DNA of 64,000 nt from an uncultured Bacteroidales bacterium (lineage in GTDB: Bacteria; Bacteroidota; Bacteroidia; Bacteroidales; Paludibacteraceae), in NCBI GenBank assembly GCA_900317745.1, contig ONHW01000013.1, forward strand, positions 20,886-84,885, in the 5' to 3' direction. Position 1 is the first letter of the stretch, and the number at the start of each line of letters is the position of its first letter. Of this stretch, positions 1-8,393 are shown piece after piece. Made by a program: the position numbers and the translations under genes. A model generated the notes under the pieces. That model did no database searches, was not told the DNA's origin, and saw nothing but the letters and a program-made list of their open reading frames with translations.

Positions 1-178
1 GATCCATCACGGCGTCCATCACTGTACCCAAGATGGCTATAGCACTTGACCATGCGGGGCTGATACCGAGGATATCGGTATAGTAGAAGATCAACCAGAA
101 ATTCACCAAGTCCCACACAAAGTGCGACGCGGTATCACCGAGACTGTAGCCGAGTTTTTCTTTTACACTGAGTTTCAT
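1..178 (-). CDS. GPH/MelB-type sugar:cation symporter, N-terminus only
   Basis: Only the first 59 codons lie in the window; the gene runs off the left edge. It starts at an ATG at 178, and the reading frame is open to base 1. The N-terminus reads KLGYSLGDTASH, then a hydrophobic stretch ending in FYYTDILGIS, then a second helix ending in TVMDAVMD. This matches the start of glycoside-pentoside-hexuronide:cation symporters (MelB relatives), where a YYTD motif ends helix I and an Asp-rich motif follows helix II. It is the last visible gene of the beta-glucan locus, 50 bp beyond a broken GH16. A role in moving released mono- or disaccharides across the inner membrane is inferred from position. 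Substrate cannot be read from this fragment. Confidence 0.8.
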   Translation of the reverse strand, partial: MKLSVKEKLGYSLGDTASHFVWDLVNFWLIFYYTDILGISPAWSSAIAILGTVMDAVMD

Positions 179-702
179 ATCGTTATATTTATTTATTCTA
201 GTCTCTATACGACTAGATGACCAGGCAATTAGTTCTTTTTATACACGCGGATATAATCCACGTACATCTTTACCGGTGTGCCGTCCTGAGGCAGAGCGGT
301 GACAGGTTCGAGCAGCGAGGCGCTGATAACATCCGAATACTTCTCGGGGTTAGGCATATCAGGGAAGAATCCTCCGACTGACAGATTCAGCACGAGATAG
401 AACGGATGGTTGAAGTAATGCCCGGGTTCGTTCACGTTCTTGCCGCGTAGCGACAACGCGAAGTACGGTTGGGCATCCGGATAACGATCACGGTCGAGGT
501 ACATCGCTATCGAGTCCTCCGTCCAATCCATGGTGAACAAGTGGAAGTCGCCTTGCAGCGGGTAATCAGCGGTGTGGAACTTACCTGAGTTGGGATACGC
601 GCCGTTGTTCCAAGTCTCACCCCAGTGGCACGCGCCGTTGAAGTAGCGATCCTGCGTACCGGCTACAATGCCGTTCTTGTGTCCCATCTCACAGATATCT
701 AT

Positions 703-722
703 CTCTCCGCACCTCTCCGCAC
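703..722. repeat. Perfect 10-bp tandem duplication in GH16 active site
   Basis: The unit CTCTCCGCAC occurs at 703-712 and again at 713-722 with no mismatch. On the coding strand it is GTGCGGAGAG, spanning the Cys-Gly-Glu codons of the catalytic motif. Loss of either copy restores the GH16 frame. Confidence 0.95.
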
Positions 723-1204
723 TTGGGCCATATTACTCTGCCCTGCGCCTCGAGTTCGGCTACGCGGCGGTCGATGTCATCGCTATCGCCGAGATCGGTA
801 GCGAGGTTGTTGCCCAGCATCCAGAAGGCCGGCCACAAGCCGTTGGCGGTGTGCGGGAAACAGATTCGTGCTTCCACGCGGCCGTAGCACACTGTAACCT
901 TATCCTGCGTATTCAGTCGAGCCGACGTACACGGACGGTAGCCACGCTCTTCGTCCAAGGTGGTGTAATAATAATCCTCACGCTGCGCGTTCAGTACAAG
1001 GCAGGACTCACCGCTGACCGGGTGTTTCTCTATCGTTACGTTCTTCGGTGCATAGTACTGCAACTCGGCGTTCCCGCCTCCACGGGCATTGTCGTCAACG
1101 TTCCAATACTTGGTATTAAGTTCCGGAGCATCAAAATTGTCCTCCCACACCAACTGCCAGTCCTGCTTTTGTTGGCAGGATGAGCAAAGCATCGCAAACA
1201 CAGC

Positions 1205-1239
1205 GATAATTGATAACTGATAATTGACAAATGACTTTT
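1205..1239. repeat. Heptanucleotide array forming a signal peptide
   Basis: Five consecutive 7-nt units of the form GAYAAYT (last ones diverging) run from 1205 to 1239. On the minus strand they encode residues 2-13 of the broken GH16 (the VNYQLSII stretch), so part of its signal peptide is made of repeat sequence. Confidence 0.75.
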
Positions 1240-1257
1240 TCATTATGTTTTGTATTA

Positions 1258-2553
1258 TTACTCTATTTCCTTACGCTGATATACGCGTACCCAATCTACT
1301 TTCATCTGCACGGGGTGGTCAAACATAGCATCGTTTACACTTCCTCCCATCGAACCGCCTATGGCCAAATTGAGCAGCAGAAAATTCTCCTTATTAAACG
1401 GCCAATAGTACTCGTCATCTATGTTCTCCAGCGTCTCTGATTGCGTAGCATGCACCTGTCCGTCAAACATGAATCGAATCATGTCGCGACCGTACTCCTC
1501 TTCTTGCATCCACTCGATTCCGTACGTATGGAACTCGTTCTCCACCCCGTCGTGGTATTGTCGTGTTGACCAGCAGTTGCCACCGCTCTTGTAGGGATAG
1601 TGCAACGCGTGTGATACCAGTCGCGGGTCATTACCTATATGTTCCACAATATCCGTTTCGCCACATGACGGCCATCCTACTCGGCTATAATCATTACCCA
1701 TCATCCAAAATGCCGGCCATGTGCCTCCTCCGGATGGAAAGAGTATGCGCGCCTCAATCTTGCCGTACAGGAATGTACGCTTACCCATCGTATTGATTCG
1801 AGCCGAGGTGTAACGACGTCCTGCATAGTTCTCCTTGCGTGCCTCTATAATCAAGCAACCATCTTCTACACGCAGGTTATCAGCACGATCAGTGTAGTAT
1901 TGCAACTCATTGTTGCCTCCGCCGTTGCCATTAATCTCCACATTCCATGACGTGCGTTCGAGTTCCGAACCATTGAACTCATCAGCCCATACCAACTCAT
2001 ATTCTCCCCACTTATGTCTAACGGCCAAATAACACGACGCACTTTCAGCACCGTTACTCACCGTGATCGTTGTATGCCCCGGATGCAAAGCGTGCAGCCA
2101 CCCTTCATTGTCCACTATTGCTACTGCCGAATCGGTCGAAGTCCACGTGAGAGGCACATCGTACATGGATATTACTTCCATCGGTTGCGTCGTGCCTTTG
2201 TCCACTTGCATGTATGCCTTTGGCAACGCCAGTGTTATGCCTCTTGCACTGACCGCGTATACCTGACATACCGCCTGCGCCTTACCTGCGGTAGCGGTTA
2301 TGAGCGTCTTACCGATACCGGTAGCGGTCACCAATCCATCATCAACACGTGCTACGGATACATCTTCCGACTGCCATATCACATCTGTTGTAGCTGCTGC
2401 AGTCAGCATTTGTGACTCCCCTACAGCCAGTTGCAGAACATTGGTCGACAGGTGAATTGAATCTTCCACCGTAGTATTTCTGCAACCGACAAGCACGCAG
2501 GTTGCCAGACATACTATATAACCATGCAAGCTATTAGCCACAAAGTGATACAC
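1258..2553 (-). CDS. Big2-GH16 endo-beta-glucanase, surface lipoprotein
   Basis: 431 aa. A signal peptide ends at lipobox VLVGC (Cys24). Two Ig-like Big2-type segments follow (about 30-100 and 105-178), then a GH16 domain (about 180-428). GH16 landmarks: ELVWADEF, GGGNNELQYY, TWPAFWMMGN, and the catalytic motif GETDIVEH with nucleophile Glu299, Asp301 and acid/base Glu304. The C-terminal strand is MKVDWVRVYQR. The family hydrolyses beta-1,3 or beta-1,3/1,4 glucans by a retaining mechanism. The lipid anchor and Big2 spacer suggest display on the outer membrane. It has no C-terminal tail, as expected for a lipoprotein. It is 14 bp upstream of the broken GH16 and abuts the lipoprotein at 2554. 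Exact substrate (laminarin, lichenan or mixed-linkage glucan) is not determined by the motif. Confidence 0.9.
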   Translation of the reverse strand: MYHFVANSLHGYIVCLATCVLVGCRNTTVEDSIHLSTNVLQLAVGESQMLTAAATTDVIWQSEDVSVARVDDGLVTATGIGKTLITATAGKAQAVCQVYAVSARGITLALPKAYMQVDKGTTQPMEVISMYDVPLTWTSTDSAVAIVDNEGWLHALHPGHTTITVSNGAESASCYLAVRHKWGEYELVWADEFNGSELERTSWNVEINGNGGGNNELQYYTDRADNLRVEDGCLIIEARKENYAGRRYTSARINTMGKRTFLYGKIEARILFPSGGGTWPAFWMMGNDYSRVGWPSCGETDIVEHIGNDPRLVSHALHYPYKSGGNCWSTRQYHDGVENEFHTYGIEWMQEEEYGRDMIRFMFDGQVHATQSETLENIDDEYYWPFNKENFLLLNLAIGGSMGGSVNDAMFDHPVQMKVDWVRVYQRKEIE

Positions 2554-3528
2554 TTACTTTTTGTAACAGAAGATTGCACATATCTCCAATTCGCGGCCGC
2601 CACCTTCGACAACCAGCGCCGGAGTATATACCACATTGCTTTGGCTGCCAACTATGGTCTGCGACCAATCCAGGCCATCGGCAAACCACTCTGCCATCGA
2701 CCATTCAGCAACATCCCATTCGCCGTGGCTTTGCGAAATCATACCACTGTTTACTGCATGTTCGCCACCTGTTGTACTGAACAGTCGGACGCTCACGCTA
2801 GTACCGGCCAACCTGCGCGGAGTGCGATAGATGATGATGAAATCATAATCTTCTGTCACTCCTGTAAAATCGCATTCTCCCCACTGACGAATGCCACCAC
2901 ATATATTTCCCCAAGCCAGCGAACCGGATTTCCAGTATATCCACTCAACATCCGTATCACCAAACGCCGAAGCTCCCTTGCATGTACCGAAGTTGGCGTC
3001 AGTAACATCGCCGTTCCAGATATCCATCGTACAGGTCACACCTTCTCCAGGATTGCCCGGCGATGCATAATCGCCATTGATGCGATAGTCATGCACTGTA
3101 CCTTTGATGCGACTCAAGGCCTTATCATCCATCAAGAATATATAGTAGTCCGATCCCTCCAGATACTGCTCAAATGAGGTTGTCGTACCACCTTGTCCAC
3201 TCTGACCGCCAGCATTACCTACCGTAACAACACATGTCGCAACTTTCGATCCTGCAGCCGCAGCTACAACTGCCACGCCATCGGCTATGCCGGTCACTTG
3301 TCCGTTCACGACCACTGCTACAGCCGGATTCGAGCTACTCCATTCTACAGTAGCGGCATTCTTAGGTTCAACGGTTGCCACCAGAGTTACTGAAGCCCCA
3401 ACGGCTAACTGCAATGTCTCACGATCAAGACTAACAGCCTCCACACTTACAGCCGGGGTTGGTACGTTCGGCTCTGTGCAGGCAAACAGCCCAAAAACTG
3501 CAAAAGCAATAATTATATATTTTTTCAT
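2554..3528 (-). CDS. Big2-domain lipoprotein, putative surface glycan-binding protein
   Basis: 324 aa from the ATG at 3528; an ATG 12 bp further upstream is possible, but the MKKYIII start gives a normal signal peptide. Lipobox LFAC is followed by a Pro-rich spacer and one Big2 domain (about 30-105; LQLAVGASVTL, VEWSSSNPAVA). A Gly/Gln linker then leads to a C-terminal domain of about 200 residues, rich in Trp and Tyr, that I do not recognise. The same layout (lipobox, Big2, CVV-x-V-x-NAGGQ linker, unknown domain) occurs in the protein at 7348, so the two may be a paired set of surface glycan-binding proteins. Lack of catalytic motifs and position between GH16 genes support binding rather than cleavage. 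It starts 12 bp after the stop of the upstream GH16. Confidence 0.7.
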   Translation of the reverse strand: MKKYIIIAFAVFGLFACTEPNVPTPAVSVEAVSLDRETLQLAVGASVTLVATVEPKNAATVEWSSSNPAVAVVVNGQVTGIADGVAVVAAAAGSKVATCVVTVGNAGGQSGQGGTTTSFEQYLEGSDYYIFLMDDKALSRIKGTVHDYRINGDYASPGNPGEGVTCTMDIWNGDVTDANFGTCKGASAFGDTDVEWIYWKSGSLAWGNICGGIRQWGECDFTGVTEDYDFIIIYRTPRRLAGTSVSVRLFSTTGGEHAVNSGMISQSHGEWDVAEWSMAEWFADGLDWSQTIVGSQSNVVYTPALVVEGGGRELEICAIFCYKK

Positions 3529-3540
3529 GGTATAAAACAT

Positions 3541-4584
3541 TTATTGTACACGATTACCCAATACGTCATAGGCAGCACCATCACGCAGCAGATATATCAC
3601 ACCGTCACGCAGCACCTTGGTAGCCTGCTTGGTGGCACTGATGGTATGAATCGCGGTCGTTCCTTCCGGCTCAATTGCATCGGAAGCCGACGGACAAACG
3701 AACGACTCACCTGCATCGCCACGCTGGTAGATACGAATCCAATCGATGTACATCGAGCGCGGACCGTCAGCCAGGGCTGTGATCTTGTTTACGTCATAAA
3801 TACCCGGAAAATTACCTCCGACCGCCACATTGGCAATGATGAAATTCGGCTTGCCAAACACGAGGCTGCGGTCATAGTCGGGATTATCGTTCGGCTCGAG
3901 GTCAGCGTGGAAGTACGCATCGTTCTCGGGGTGCGAATCGAGGTCCATATACATATCAATGGATGTAGGTGTCCAGATCATCGTAACGATATGGAACGTA
4001 TCCTCGACCGAATACGGCCATGTTACCGCATTGGCATCGCTCCACACAGCGTCCCACTTTGAGCCGACATGCATAGCACCGTTGAAATAGCGGTCCTGTG
4101 TTCCCTTGTTGAACGCGCTCTGATGTCCAAGCTCGATGATATCCGTCTCGCCGCAACGCGGCCAGCCTACCTGCTTGTAGTTGTTACCCATCTGCCAGAA
4201 TGCAGGCCAGAGGCCGTTGGCAGTCTGTGGGAACTTGATACGCGCATCAATGCGGCCAAAGGTGTAATACGCCTTACTCTGTGTATTGACACGCCCGGAG
4301 GTACATTGCTTGCCGCCAAACGCCTCTTTGGTTGCGGTGAGGATAAGGCAGTGCTTGCCGGTAGTAGGCTCAACGCCTAACTTGACACCGCGGTCACAGT
4401 AATACTGCAACTCGTTGTTGCCGCCTCCATCGCCGTTGGTTTCAATGTTCCAGACTTGGGTATCGAGTGCTCCATCTGTGAAATCCTCGTTCCAGACGAG
4501 TTGGTAATCCTGCGCAACAGCAGAGACTGTAGTTGCGGCAAGGAAAACCAATGCAAGGCTAATGTATGATATGCTCTTCTTCAT
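3541..4584 (-). CDS. Secreted GH16 endo-beta-glucanase with C-terminal tail
   Basis: 347 aa from the ATG at 4584; an ATG at 4590 (TGATG overlap with the upstream stop) and a TTG at 4593 are alternatives. The signal peptide is of the peptidase-I type (VSAVAQ) without a lipobox. GH16 domain about 27-280: QLVWNEDF, GGGNNELQYY, LWPAFWQMGN, catalytic GETDIIELGH with Glu146, Asp148 and Glu151, and MYIDWIRIYQR. A linker leads to a tail of about 25 residues, KVLRDGVIYLLRDG then YDVLGNRVQ, shared with six other secreted proteins here. The tail is probably a sorting signal, perhaps for type IX secretion, replacing lipid anchoring. It is the closest intact relative of the frameshifted GH16 at 229 (shared TQDRYFNGA segment). 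It is translationally close to the GH128 gene. Confidence 0.9.
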   Translation of the reverse strand: MKKSISYISLALVFLAATTVSAVAQDYQLVWNEDFTDGALDTQVWNIETNGDGGGNNELQYYCDRGVKLGVEPTTGKHCLILTATKEAFGGKQCTSGRVNTQSKAYYTFGRIDARIKFPQTANGLWPAFWQMGNNYKQVGWPRCGETDIIELGHQSAFNKGTQDRYFNGAMHVGSKWDAVWSDANAVTWPYSVEDTFHIVTMIWTPTSIDMYMDLDSHPENDAYFHADLEPNDNPDYDRSLVFGKPNFIIANVAVGGNFPGIYDVNKITALADGPRSMYIDWIRIYQRGDAGESFVCPSASDAIEPEGTTAIHTISATKQATKVLRDGVIYLLRDGAAYDVLGNRVQ

Positions 4585-4589
4585 AATCA

Positions 4590-5927
4590 TCAATCGTCAG
4601 TTCCGCTTATGCTGAATCCAGAGAAATAGCATGAGCCGGAGAGGAGTTTAAAGGTAATGGTATGCGCACCTTGCGGGAGCATAATATCCATATTTGCTTC
4701 AGTCCATTCATCTATACTTCCGTTCTTCGGCATATCCAGATGAGTGAGTGTCTTGCCATCAGCCAACACTTCGCAGATCGAGTTGCTATAACCGCAATAA
4801 CGCACTTCTATTGCCTTGCCGCGACTGGGAGTGGAGACAAACACATGATAAGTCAATTCCTGTCCAGCCGAGAAATTGGTAATCATCAGTCCGTCCTTTT
4901 TCGCACGGTTACGTGCTATATTATCGGTAGTAGGGCGGAGCGGCATATTACCATTCGCTACGCGCACATATTCATTTGCCAAAATAAAACGGTCTGTCTT
5001 GAGCCATGTTGTTGTATCCATTGGAGAGAAATAGCAGTACATCTTACCCAGTTCAGTCAGTTCGGCAGGATAATCGTGGGTGAGAAGTTGCATATACGGT
5101 GGCGAATCCACTTTATTACCAGTACGCGGTATGAACCAAGCGTAGCGCTCTACCGACGGACGAGTTTCCAAGTAGTGTAACGCTGCGCACATATAATCCA
5201 TCTGCGTATTCACACTGCCCGGTACTGGATCCCAAGCACAGAACTCTGTCAGCCAGATAGGTTTGTTGTATTTCTCAAACCGTTCAACAAATCCCTGCAA
5301 TGCCGAAGCAGAAGCCATGTAGCAGTGAATTGAAATGGCATAAATGTCACTGATGGAGACGCCCGGCTGGGCGAAGAACTCGTCCAACCATTTGATGGGA
5401 TCACTATAGCCGGACAGAGTACCGTAGTTCATTGCCGGAGATACGAGTTTAAGATTCAATTCTTTTGCTAACGCCACTACAGGTGCCCAGATCTCTGCAG
5501 CTTCCGCGGGCGTCATGCGCGCCTGGTCGGTTAGGTTGGGTTCGTTAAAGGCGAGCAGGTATTTGGTTTTGGGATGTGCGGCTACAAAAGCACGAATCTT
5601 GTCGGCATTGTAATTGCCGTTCCAGCACATCGGGCAATAATCCATTTCGTTAGCATCAAACCACGTAGCTGCATCGTCGGTAGGCGTGTTGCCCCAATTG
5701 TAATCCCAACTGATATACGGAGAGAGCAAAGGTAAATCCGCCAGTTGGTTGAAAGAAAATGCCACACCTCGTTTAGCAGACTTTGGCATTTGTGATGCAG
5801 CCTCCGACTCGCTAACAACAGGGGGATTCGTATCGGGATTATCCGGAACCTCACCCTGACGGCACGCTGCAGCCAGCAATATAACGGCTGCCAACATAAT
5901 TGAAATAGACAAATAATTCCCACGCAT
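4590..5927 (-). CDS. GH128-type endo-beta-1,3-glucanase lipoprotein
   Basis: 445 aa. Lipobox LLAAAC (Cys22) and a Pro/Asp-rich spacer precede a TIM-barrel domain (about 50-290) of the Glyco_hydro_cc/GH128 type. Markers are KRGVAFSFN, ISWDYNWGN, the acid/base segment LAFNEPN (Glu129) and the nucleophile segment WLTEFCAW (Glu228). GH128 enzymes cleave beta-1,3-glucan. The last 130 residues or so form a beta-rich domain resembling CBM6-like modules, ending GSCYFSGFSISG. The stop codon overlaps the earliest possible starts of the following GH16, suggesting coupled translation. It is in the same operon as the Big2-GH16 genes. No sorting tail is present, in keeping with a lipoprotein. Family assignment is from motif pattern, not alignment. 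Confidence 0.82.
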   Translation of the reverse strand: MRGNYLSISIMLAAVILLAAACRQGEVPDNPDTNPPVVSESEAASQMPKSAKRGVAFSFNQLADLPLLSPYISWDYNWGNTPTDDAATWFDANEMDYCPMCWNGNYNADKIRAFVAAHPKTKYLLAFNEPNLTDQARMTPAEAAEIWAPVVALAKELNLKLVSPAMNYGTLSGYSDPIKWLDEFFAQPGVSISDIYAISIHCYMASASALQGFVERFEKYNKPIWLTEFCAWDPVPGSVNTQMDYMCAALHYLETRPSVERYAWFIPRTGNKVDSPPYMQLLTHDYPAELTELGKMYCYFSPMDTTTWLKTDRFILANEYVRVANGNMPLRPTTDNIARNRAKKDGLMITNFSAGQELTYHVFVSTPSRGKAIEVRYCGYSNSICEVLADGKTLTHLDMPKNGSIDEWTEANMDIMLPQGAHTITFKLLSGSCYFSGFSISGTDD

Positions 5928-5975
5928 TTTTGTTATTGTTAAACAGTAAGTATTTTTGTTTCTAACGCTGATTAA

Positions 5976-7277
5976 TTATTTCTCCTGACGCTGATATACG
6001 CGCACCCAATCTACGTACATTATTCGTTGTTGGTCAAAGATAGAGTCGTCCACCTGACCGCCCATATTTCCACCGATAGCCAGATTATAGATGATGAAGA
6101 ACGGCTTGTTGAACGGCCAGTAGTCGTTGTTGTCAATCTGGTCTTCCCATACTTCGGCATACTGCACACCATCAAGTGTGAAACGAATTACATCTTTACC
6201 GTCTTTTTCCTCTTGCGCCCACTCAACACCATAGACATGAAAATCATCGGAGAGCGGATAATCGAACCACTGCGTCTTACTCCAGTTATTACCTCTTGTA
6301 CCGTTTTTCATCACGGTGTGAAGTGCAAACGATGCTCGTGCGTCCATGTTACCCACATGTTCGATGATATCTATTTCGCCGCAATTAGGCCATCCGCCGC
6401 TATTACCCATCATCCAGAAGGCCGGCCACGTGCCACCACCTCCGGGGAACTTGATACGCGACTCGAACTTGCCATAGGTGAAAGTCTTCTTTCCTTTGCT
6501 CATGATGCGTGCAGATGTATATTCGTTATTCTGATATTGCTCTTTACGTGCTTCAATCTCCAACATACCGTTTTGCACGCGTATATTCTCCGGGCGGGAA
6601 GTATAATACTGCTTCTCATTATTCCCCCATCCGCTGCCTCCGATGTTATTACTCCATGTATTCTCATCCAGCACCGTGCCGTCAAACTCATCGCTCCAAA
6701 CCAATTGGTATTCTCCCCAACTATGCGCTACGGCAACGCGCGCCGTCACGCTCTCGATATTGGTAGCCAGTGTGATGACAGCATTGCCAGCCTTGGTAGC
6801 TATCAAGTGTCCACTTTGGTCAATAGTAGCCACCTCCGGATTAGAACTGCTCCATTTCAGTTCAAGATCATATGTGTTACCATAAGTAAAATCGAACGTA
6901 TCGCCAGGGCGCAAAGACACCATAGGTGGCGTGATACGCAGAGAGGCACCATCCGTACCTGTGACGTACACGATAGTGGTTGCAGAAACCACTCCAGAGG
7001 TTGCAGTAATCTCTGCTTTTCCGATAGCCTTTGCCGTCACTACACCGTAATAAACAGTAGCAACCTCTTCATTTGAGCTCTTCCATTCGATATTCGTTGC
7101 CGTGCCTGAAGCTTCAATGGTCGTAATATCTCCTACCTTCAGCTGCATCGTAATCGGCTCCAGATTGAGTGTAACATTAGAAGGTTCATCCTTCTGCTTT
7201 GCACAAGCCATCACGCAAACTGATACCAACAGTATGAGCGATACCTGACAAAAGATTATTTTTATTACCCCTTTCAT
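5976..7277 (-). CDS. Big2-Big2-GH16 endo-beta-glucanase, surface lipoprotein
   Basis: 433 aa from the ATG at 7277, preceded at 9 nt by AGGA. The frame is open further upstream, but the residues there do not look like a signal peptide. Lipobox CVMAC (Cys25) is followed by two Big2 domains (about 35-105 and 112-183; IEWKSSNEEVATV and LKWSSSNPEVATI). The GH16 domain spans about 187-430, with QLVWSDEFDG, WGNNEKQYYTS, TWPAFWMMGN and catalytic GEIDIIEH (Glu301, Asp303, Glu306). It ends MYVDWVRVYQR. It is closely related to the gene at 1258 and not to the tail-bearing GH16 at 3541. The Big2 pair probably holds the enzyme away from the membrane. It is likely co-transcribed with susCD; there is a 48-bp gap to the GH128 gene. 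Confidence 0.9.
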   Translation of the reverse strand: MKGVIKIIFCQVSLILLVSVCVMACAKQKDEPSNVTLNLEPITMQLKVGDITTIEASGTATNIEWKSSNEEVATVYYGVVTAKAIGKAEITATSGVVSATTIVYVTGTDGASLRITPPMVSLRPGDTFDFTYGNTYDLELKWSSSNPEVATIDQSGHLIATKAGNAVITLATNIESVTARVAVAHSWGEYQLVWSDEFDGTVLDENTWSNNIGGSGWGNNEKQYYTSRPENIRVQNGMLEIEARKEQYQNNEYTSARIMSKGKKTFTYGKFESRIKFPGGGGTWPAFWMMGNSGGWPNCGEIDIIEHVGNMDARASFALHTVMKNGTRGNNWSKTQWFDYPLSDDFHVYGVEWAQEEKDGKDVIRFTLDGVQYAEVWEDQIDNNDYWPFNKPFFIIYNLAIGGNMGGQVDDSIFDQQRIMYVDWVRVYQRQEK

Positions 7278-7347
7278 ATATATATATCCTTTGTTACTTT
7301 GTGCAATGGGGGAAAGCCAATTCCCCCAAAGCCATAGAATCTGCATA

Positions 7348-8331
7348 TTACTCTACCTCGTAGAAGTAAACCGCATCCATGTTCAGTTCTGCACCTTGCA
7401 CACCCTCAGACAATACAACAAATACATTCACGCCAGCTGTGCAAGTAGCGGAAGCCAAGGCTGAAGCATAACTCGACATCGGTATATCAAATTCTGCCCA
7501 GGAACCATCACGTGTGAAATCCTTGTACACAGGACCATCATAAACGCTCTTCGAACCGATTACAAACTTCGTAGCCTCGCTACCAAACATATAGAAGCAG
7601 TGAGCATAGTTGTCAGTCGATTTCATAGCCAAGTGCAAGAAGAATTTATCCGGATTAGCTACAACAGCAGCACGAAGAGCCTCTGCAGCTTGCCAACCAT
7701 TACCTTTTTCTGTCAGGCAGAAGCCAGCACCAGCCCAACCCAAGTTAGTAACTTTGAGAGCAGTATAACCGTCAGTATTTCCGTGGAAGTTAAGACCCTT
7801 GCCTTCGCCAGCCTCGTAAACAGAACCATTCTCCCATACATAGAGGAACTGATCAACATCGTTTGGACGGAAATCTGCTACAATCTTGCTTTTGTTTACT
7901 TGTGCATCAGCAGTTGTACCATCCAGGGCAATTGGCCATACATGTTTACCCTTCAGTTCTACAGTCTCACCTCCTTGCTGACCACCAGCATTCTTTACAA
8001 GCACAACGCAAGTCTTAACTTGACCGCCTTTGGTCTTAGCTGTGATAACGGTGTTGCCCTCCTTCTTGGCAGTTACAACAGCCTCTTTGCCGTTACCGGC
8101 TACAGACGCCACCTCAGCATCGCTGGAAGTCCATTCGGACTCAACATTTGCGTTGATTGTTTCAGTAGCGTCTACCTCTAAAGTAATAGAGGTCTTGTCC
8201 AGAACCAAAACAGATTCCTGCGTTGGTTCATCGGGATCGTTCTTGTCGTCAGGATTTGTCTTGTTGTTGTTACAAGCAACAAAAACCAAAGTTGCAGCGC
8301 ACATAAGCGCCAATTTCCAATTCGATTTCAT
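7348..8331 (-). CDS. Big2-domain lipoprotein next to susD, putative surface glycan-binding protein
   Basis: 327 aa. The signal peptide ends in lipobox LVFVAC (Cys20). An Asn/Asp-rich spacer and one Big2 domain (about 40-115; SITLEVDATETI, ESEWTSSDAEVASV) follow. A GGQQGGE linker leads to a C-terminal domain of about 200 residues (from VELKGKHVWPIAL to MDAVYFYEVE) that I cannot assign. It is beta-rich and ends in a strand like those of jelly-roll carbohydrate-binding modules. It sits directly after susD, the slot normally held by SusE/SusF-like surface glycan-binding proteins, so glycan capture is the best inference. It shares its N-terminal layout with 2554-3528. No catalytic motif is visible. 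Confidence 0.72.
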   Translation of the reverse strand: MKSNWKLALMCAATLVFVACNNNKTNPDDKNDPDEPTQESVLVLDKTSITLEVDATETINANVESEWTSSDAEVASVAGNGKEAVVTAKKEGNTVITAKTKGGQVKTCVVLVKNAGGQQGGETVELKGKHVWPIALDGTTADAQVNKSKIVADFRPNDVDQFLYVWENGSVYEAGEGKGLNFHGNTDGYTALKVTNLGWAGAGFCLTEKGNGWQAAEALRAAVVANPDKFFLHLAMKSTDNYAHCFYMFGSEATKFVIGSKSVYDGPVYKDFTRDGSWAEFDIPMSSYASALASATCTAGVNVFVVLSEGVQGAELNMDAVYFYEVE

Positions 8332-8393
8332 GATTGTTTGTTTTTTAAATTGGTTAATAATAAAGGTTAACTATTGATTTTACAATCTTTTCA

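Larger units (their letters stand above)
229..1243 (-). pseudogene. GH16 endo-beta-glucanase lipoprotein, frameshifted
   Basis: Two reading frames (689-1243 and 229-687) together make one GH16 protein. The first half has a signal peptide with a weak CSSC lipobox, then LVWEDNF, GGGNAELQYY, and the GH16 core LWPAFWMLGN up to WPKCGE. The second half resumes at MGHKNG and ends in YVDYIRVYKKN. The break falls exactly in the catalytic motif. A perfect 10-bp tandem duplication at 703-722 shifts the frame; with one copy removed the frame reads CGEIDICEMGHK, an intact ExDxxE site. No slippery sequence suggests programmed frameshifting. As written, the product would lack the acid/base residue and half the fold. 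It lacks the C-terminal tail seen on the 3541-4584 GH16. It may be a true pseudogene, a reversible variant, or an assembly error. Confidence 0.85.

Noticed and set aside
229-1243. Programmed frameshift in the GH16 gene
   Set aside because: No slippery heptamer or downstream pseudoknot was seen, and the 10-bp duplication fully explains the break.
6027-7076. 349-codon plus-strand frame opposite a Big2-GH16 gene
   Set aside because: Antisense shadow; the minus strand carries the complete GH16 catalytic motif.
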